32,881 bases of DNA, taken from positions 8,598 to 41,478 of the IMG/VR virus record IMGVR_UViG_3300038652_000297. One strand, written 5' to 3'. Every line of letters starts with the position of its first letter. Position 1 is the first letter of the stretch. Both the position numbers and the translations under genes were made by a program. Under the pieces are notes generated by a model, which did no database searches, was not told the DNA's origin, and saw nothing but the letters and a program-made list of their open reading frames with translations. Below, piece by piece: positions 32,223 through 32,881 of this stretch. The DNA comes from a virus.

Positions 32223-32422
32223 AAAAGACCACCTCTCTTAGATTCTTTTTCGAAATAATTTTTATGTGGTTTTTCACTTTTTTTATTCAAATAAAAATAT
32301 TCATAACATTTTCTACAAAGTCCACCTCTTGAATTATGTTTAGGTACAACAATTCCACATTCCCTACATTTTATCATACCATCAGGTATATTATTTTCCT
32401 TAATATTTGAAATAAGAATCAT
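32219..32422 (-). CDS. Small zinc-finger protein, 67 aa
   Basis: Residues 19-39 hold C-x2-C and C-x2-C (IKCRECGIVVP, GGLCRKCYEYF), a zinc ribbon/finger with conserved KHNSRGGLCRKC. The C-terminus is basic. AGAAAGG sits very close to the first ATG, so an internal ATG at residue 16 is possible. Overlaps the next gene by 4 nt. Likely nucleic-acid binding. Confidence 0.55.
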   Translation of the reverse strand: MILISNIKENNIPDGMIKCRECGIVVPKHNSRGGLCRKCYEYFYLNKKSEKPHKNYFEKESKRGGLL

Positions 32423-32439
32423 CCTTTCTAATTTTATTT

Positions 32440-32881
32440 TTATTCACCAAATAAACTTTTAAATATAAATTCTAAAACATTAACTACAATACTATTACCT
32501 GCCATTTTATACATTTGACTATCTGACCTATCTCTACCATTATAATAAACTTTTTCTAATCTATTTCTTGTTTTCCAGTAATCTTTATCATCAAACCCCA
32601 TTAAACGCCAACATTCTAAAGGTGTTAATTTTCTTATTTTTTCTTTTAAGAATATGTCCTGTTCATGATTTCCTTGAGAACCCAAATAACCACAAATACC
32701 ATTAATATTATAAATATCTCCAGATTCATGGTTTGACGGATAAATGTTACCTAATTTATCTATTTGTAATACTCCATGTCTATCCTGCCCTGTTATAGTA
32801 AACATTTCCTCATTATTTTCTTTAAATCTTCTGCCATTCTGCCTTTTATCCAATCTATCAGGTGTAATACAGGGATTAACC
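32440..32881 (-). CDS. C5-cytosine DNA methyltransferase, C-terminal part
   Basis: The frame is open to the window edge, and upstream residues read VNPCITPDRLDKRQNGRRF, so the gene starts outside. Visible parts: FKENNEEMFTITGQDRHGV (target recognition border), motif IX-like REKIRKLTPLECWRLMGF, and motif X KMAGNSIVVNVLEFIF. The motif I, PC loop (IV) and ENV motifs lie upstream. It methylates cytosine, probably protecting phage DNA from restriction. The ending MAGNSIVVxVLE is diagnostic. Confidence 0.92.
   Translation of the reverse strand, partial: VNPCITPDRLDKRQNGRRFKENNEEMFTITGQDRHGVLQIDKLGNIYPSNHESGDIYNINGICGYLGSQGNHEQDIFLKEKIRKLTPLECWRLMGFDDKDYWKTRNRLEKVYYNGRDRSDSQMYKMAGNSIVVNVLEFIFKSLFGE

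Overview
The window is about 33 kb of a tailed bacteriophage (or prophage) genome from a low-GC Bacillota host, perhaps a clostridial or Halanaerobium-like bacterium; the host is inferred, not shown. The evidence is very low GC, AGGAGG/GGTG-type ribosome binding sites, frequent TTG starts, sigma-A-like promoters and a complete siphovirus- or myovirus-like head/tail module. Every gene I could support lies on the minus strand, so transcription runs from high to low coordinates. LAYOUT IN TRANSCRIPTION ORDER: (a) 32.9-22.1 kb, early/accessory: C-terminal part of a C5 cytosine methyltransferase, Zn-finger proteins, an RNA ligase behind a strong promoter, a P-loop (guanylate-kinase-like) fragment, two DUF4406-type proteins, dUTPase, a thymidylate-synthase family enzyme, an IscB-like HNH/RuvC relic joined to the start of a nucleotidyltransferase gene, a broken PIN-PhoH gene behind a second matching promoter, a sigma-70-region-4 protein and a calcineurin-like phosphoesterase. 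(b) 21.0-12.2 kb, packaging and head: small and large terminase, portal, ClpP-like protease fused to scaffold with an internal start, a decoration-like protein, major capsid protein, connectors. (c) 12.1-8.0 kb: beta-rich structural proteins leading into a complete diversity-generating retroelement (DGR). It has a C-type-lectin variable protein with a 3' variable repeat (VR, 9740-9843), a downstream hairpin, a template repeat (TR, 9531-9634) and a reverse transcriptase. (d) 8.0-6.5 kb: a truncated tyrosine recombinase and small proteins. (e) 6.5-0 kb, tail: tail-tube-like protein, tail-assembly chaperone with a programmed -1 frameshift on A AAA AAC, three head-tail/neck proteins and a tape measure that runs off the window. 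HOW IT FITS TOGETHER: dUTPase, the ThyA-like enzyme, the DUF4406 proteins and the methyltransferase suggest control of nucleotide pools and possibly DNA modification. The sigma-like protein, encoded just upstream of the terminases, may switch on late genes. The head and tail block builds the virion, and the DGR diversifies a displayed, probably receptor-binding, protein. Its signature is unusually clear: TR and VR differ at 16 positions over 104 bp, and all 16 are adenines in the coding sense of TR. OTHER POINTS: the 22-30.4 kb region carries many single-base lesions and in-frame stops, while the late genes are clean; this is either real decay or assembly error. A 23-bp GC-rich motif occurs twice, 23 kb apart. 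A pair of mutually exclusive hairpins lies between two structural genes (11761-11807).
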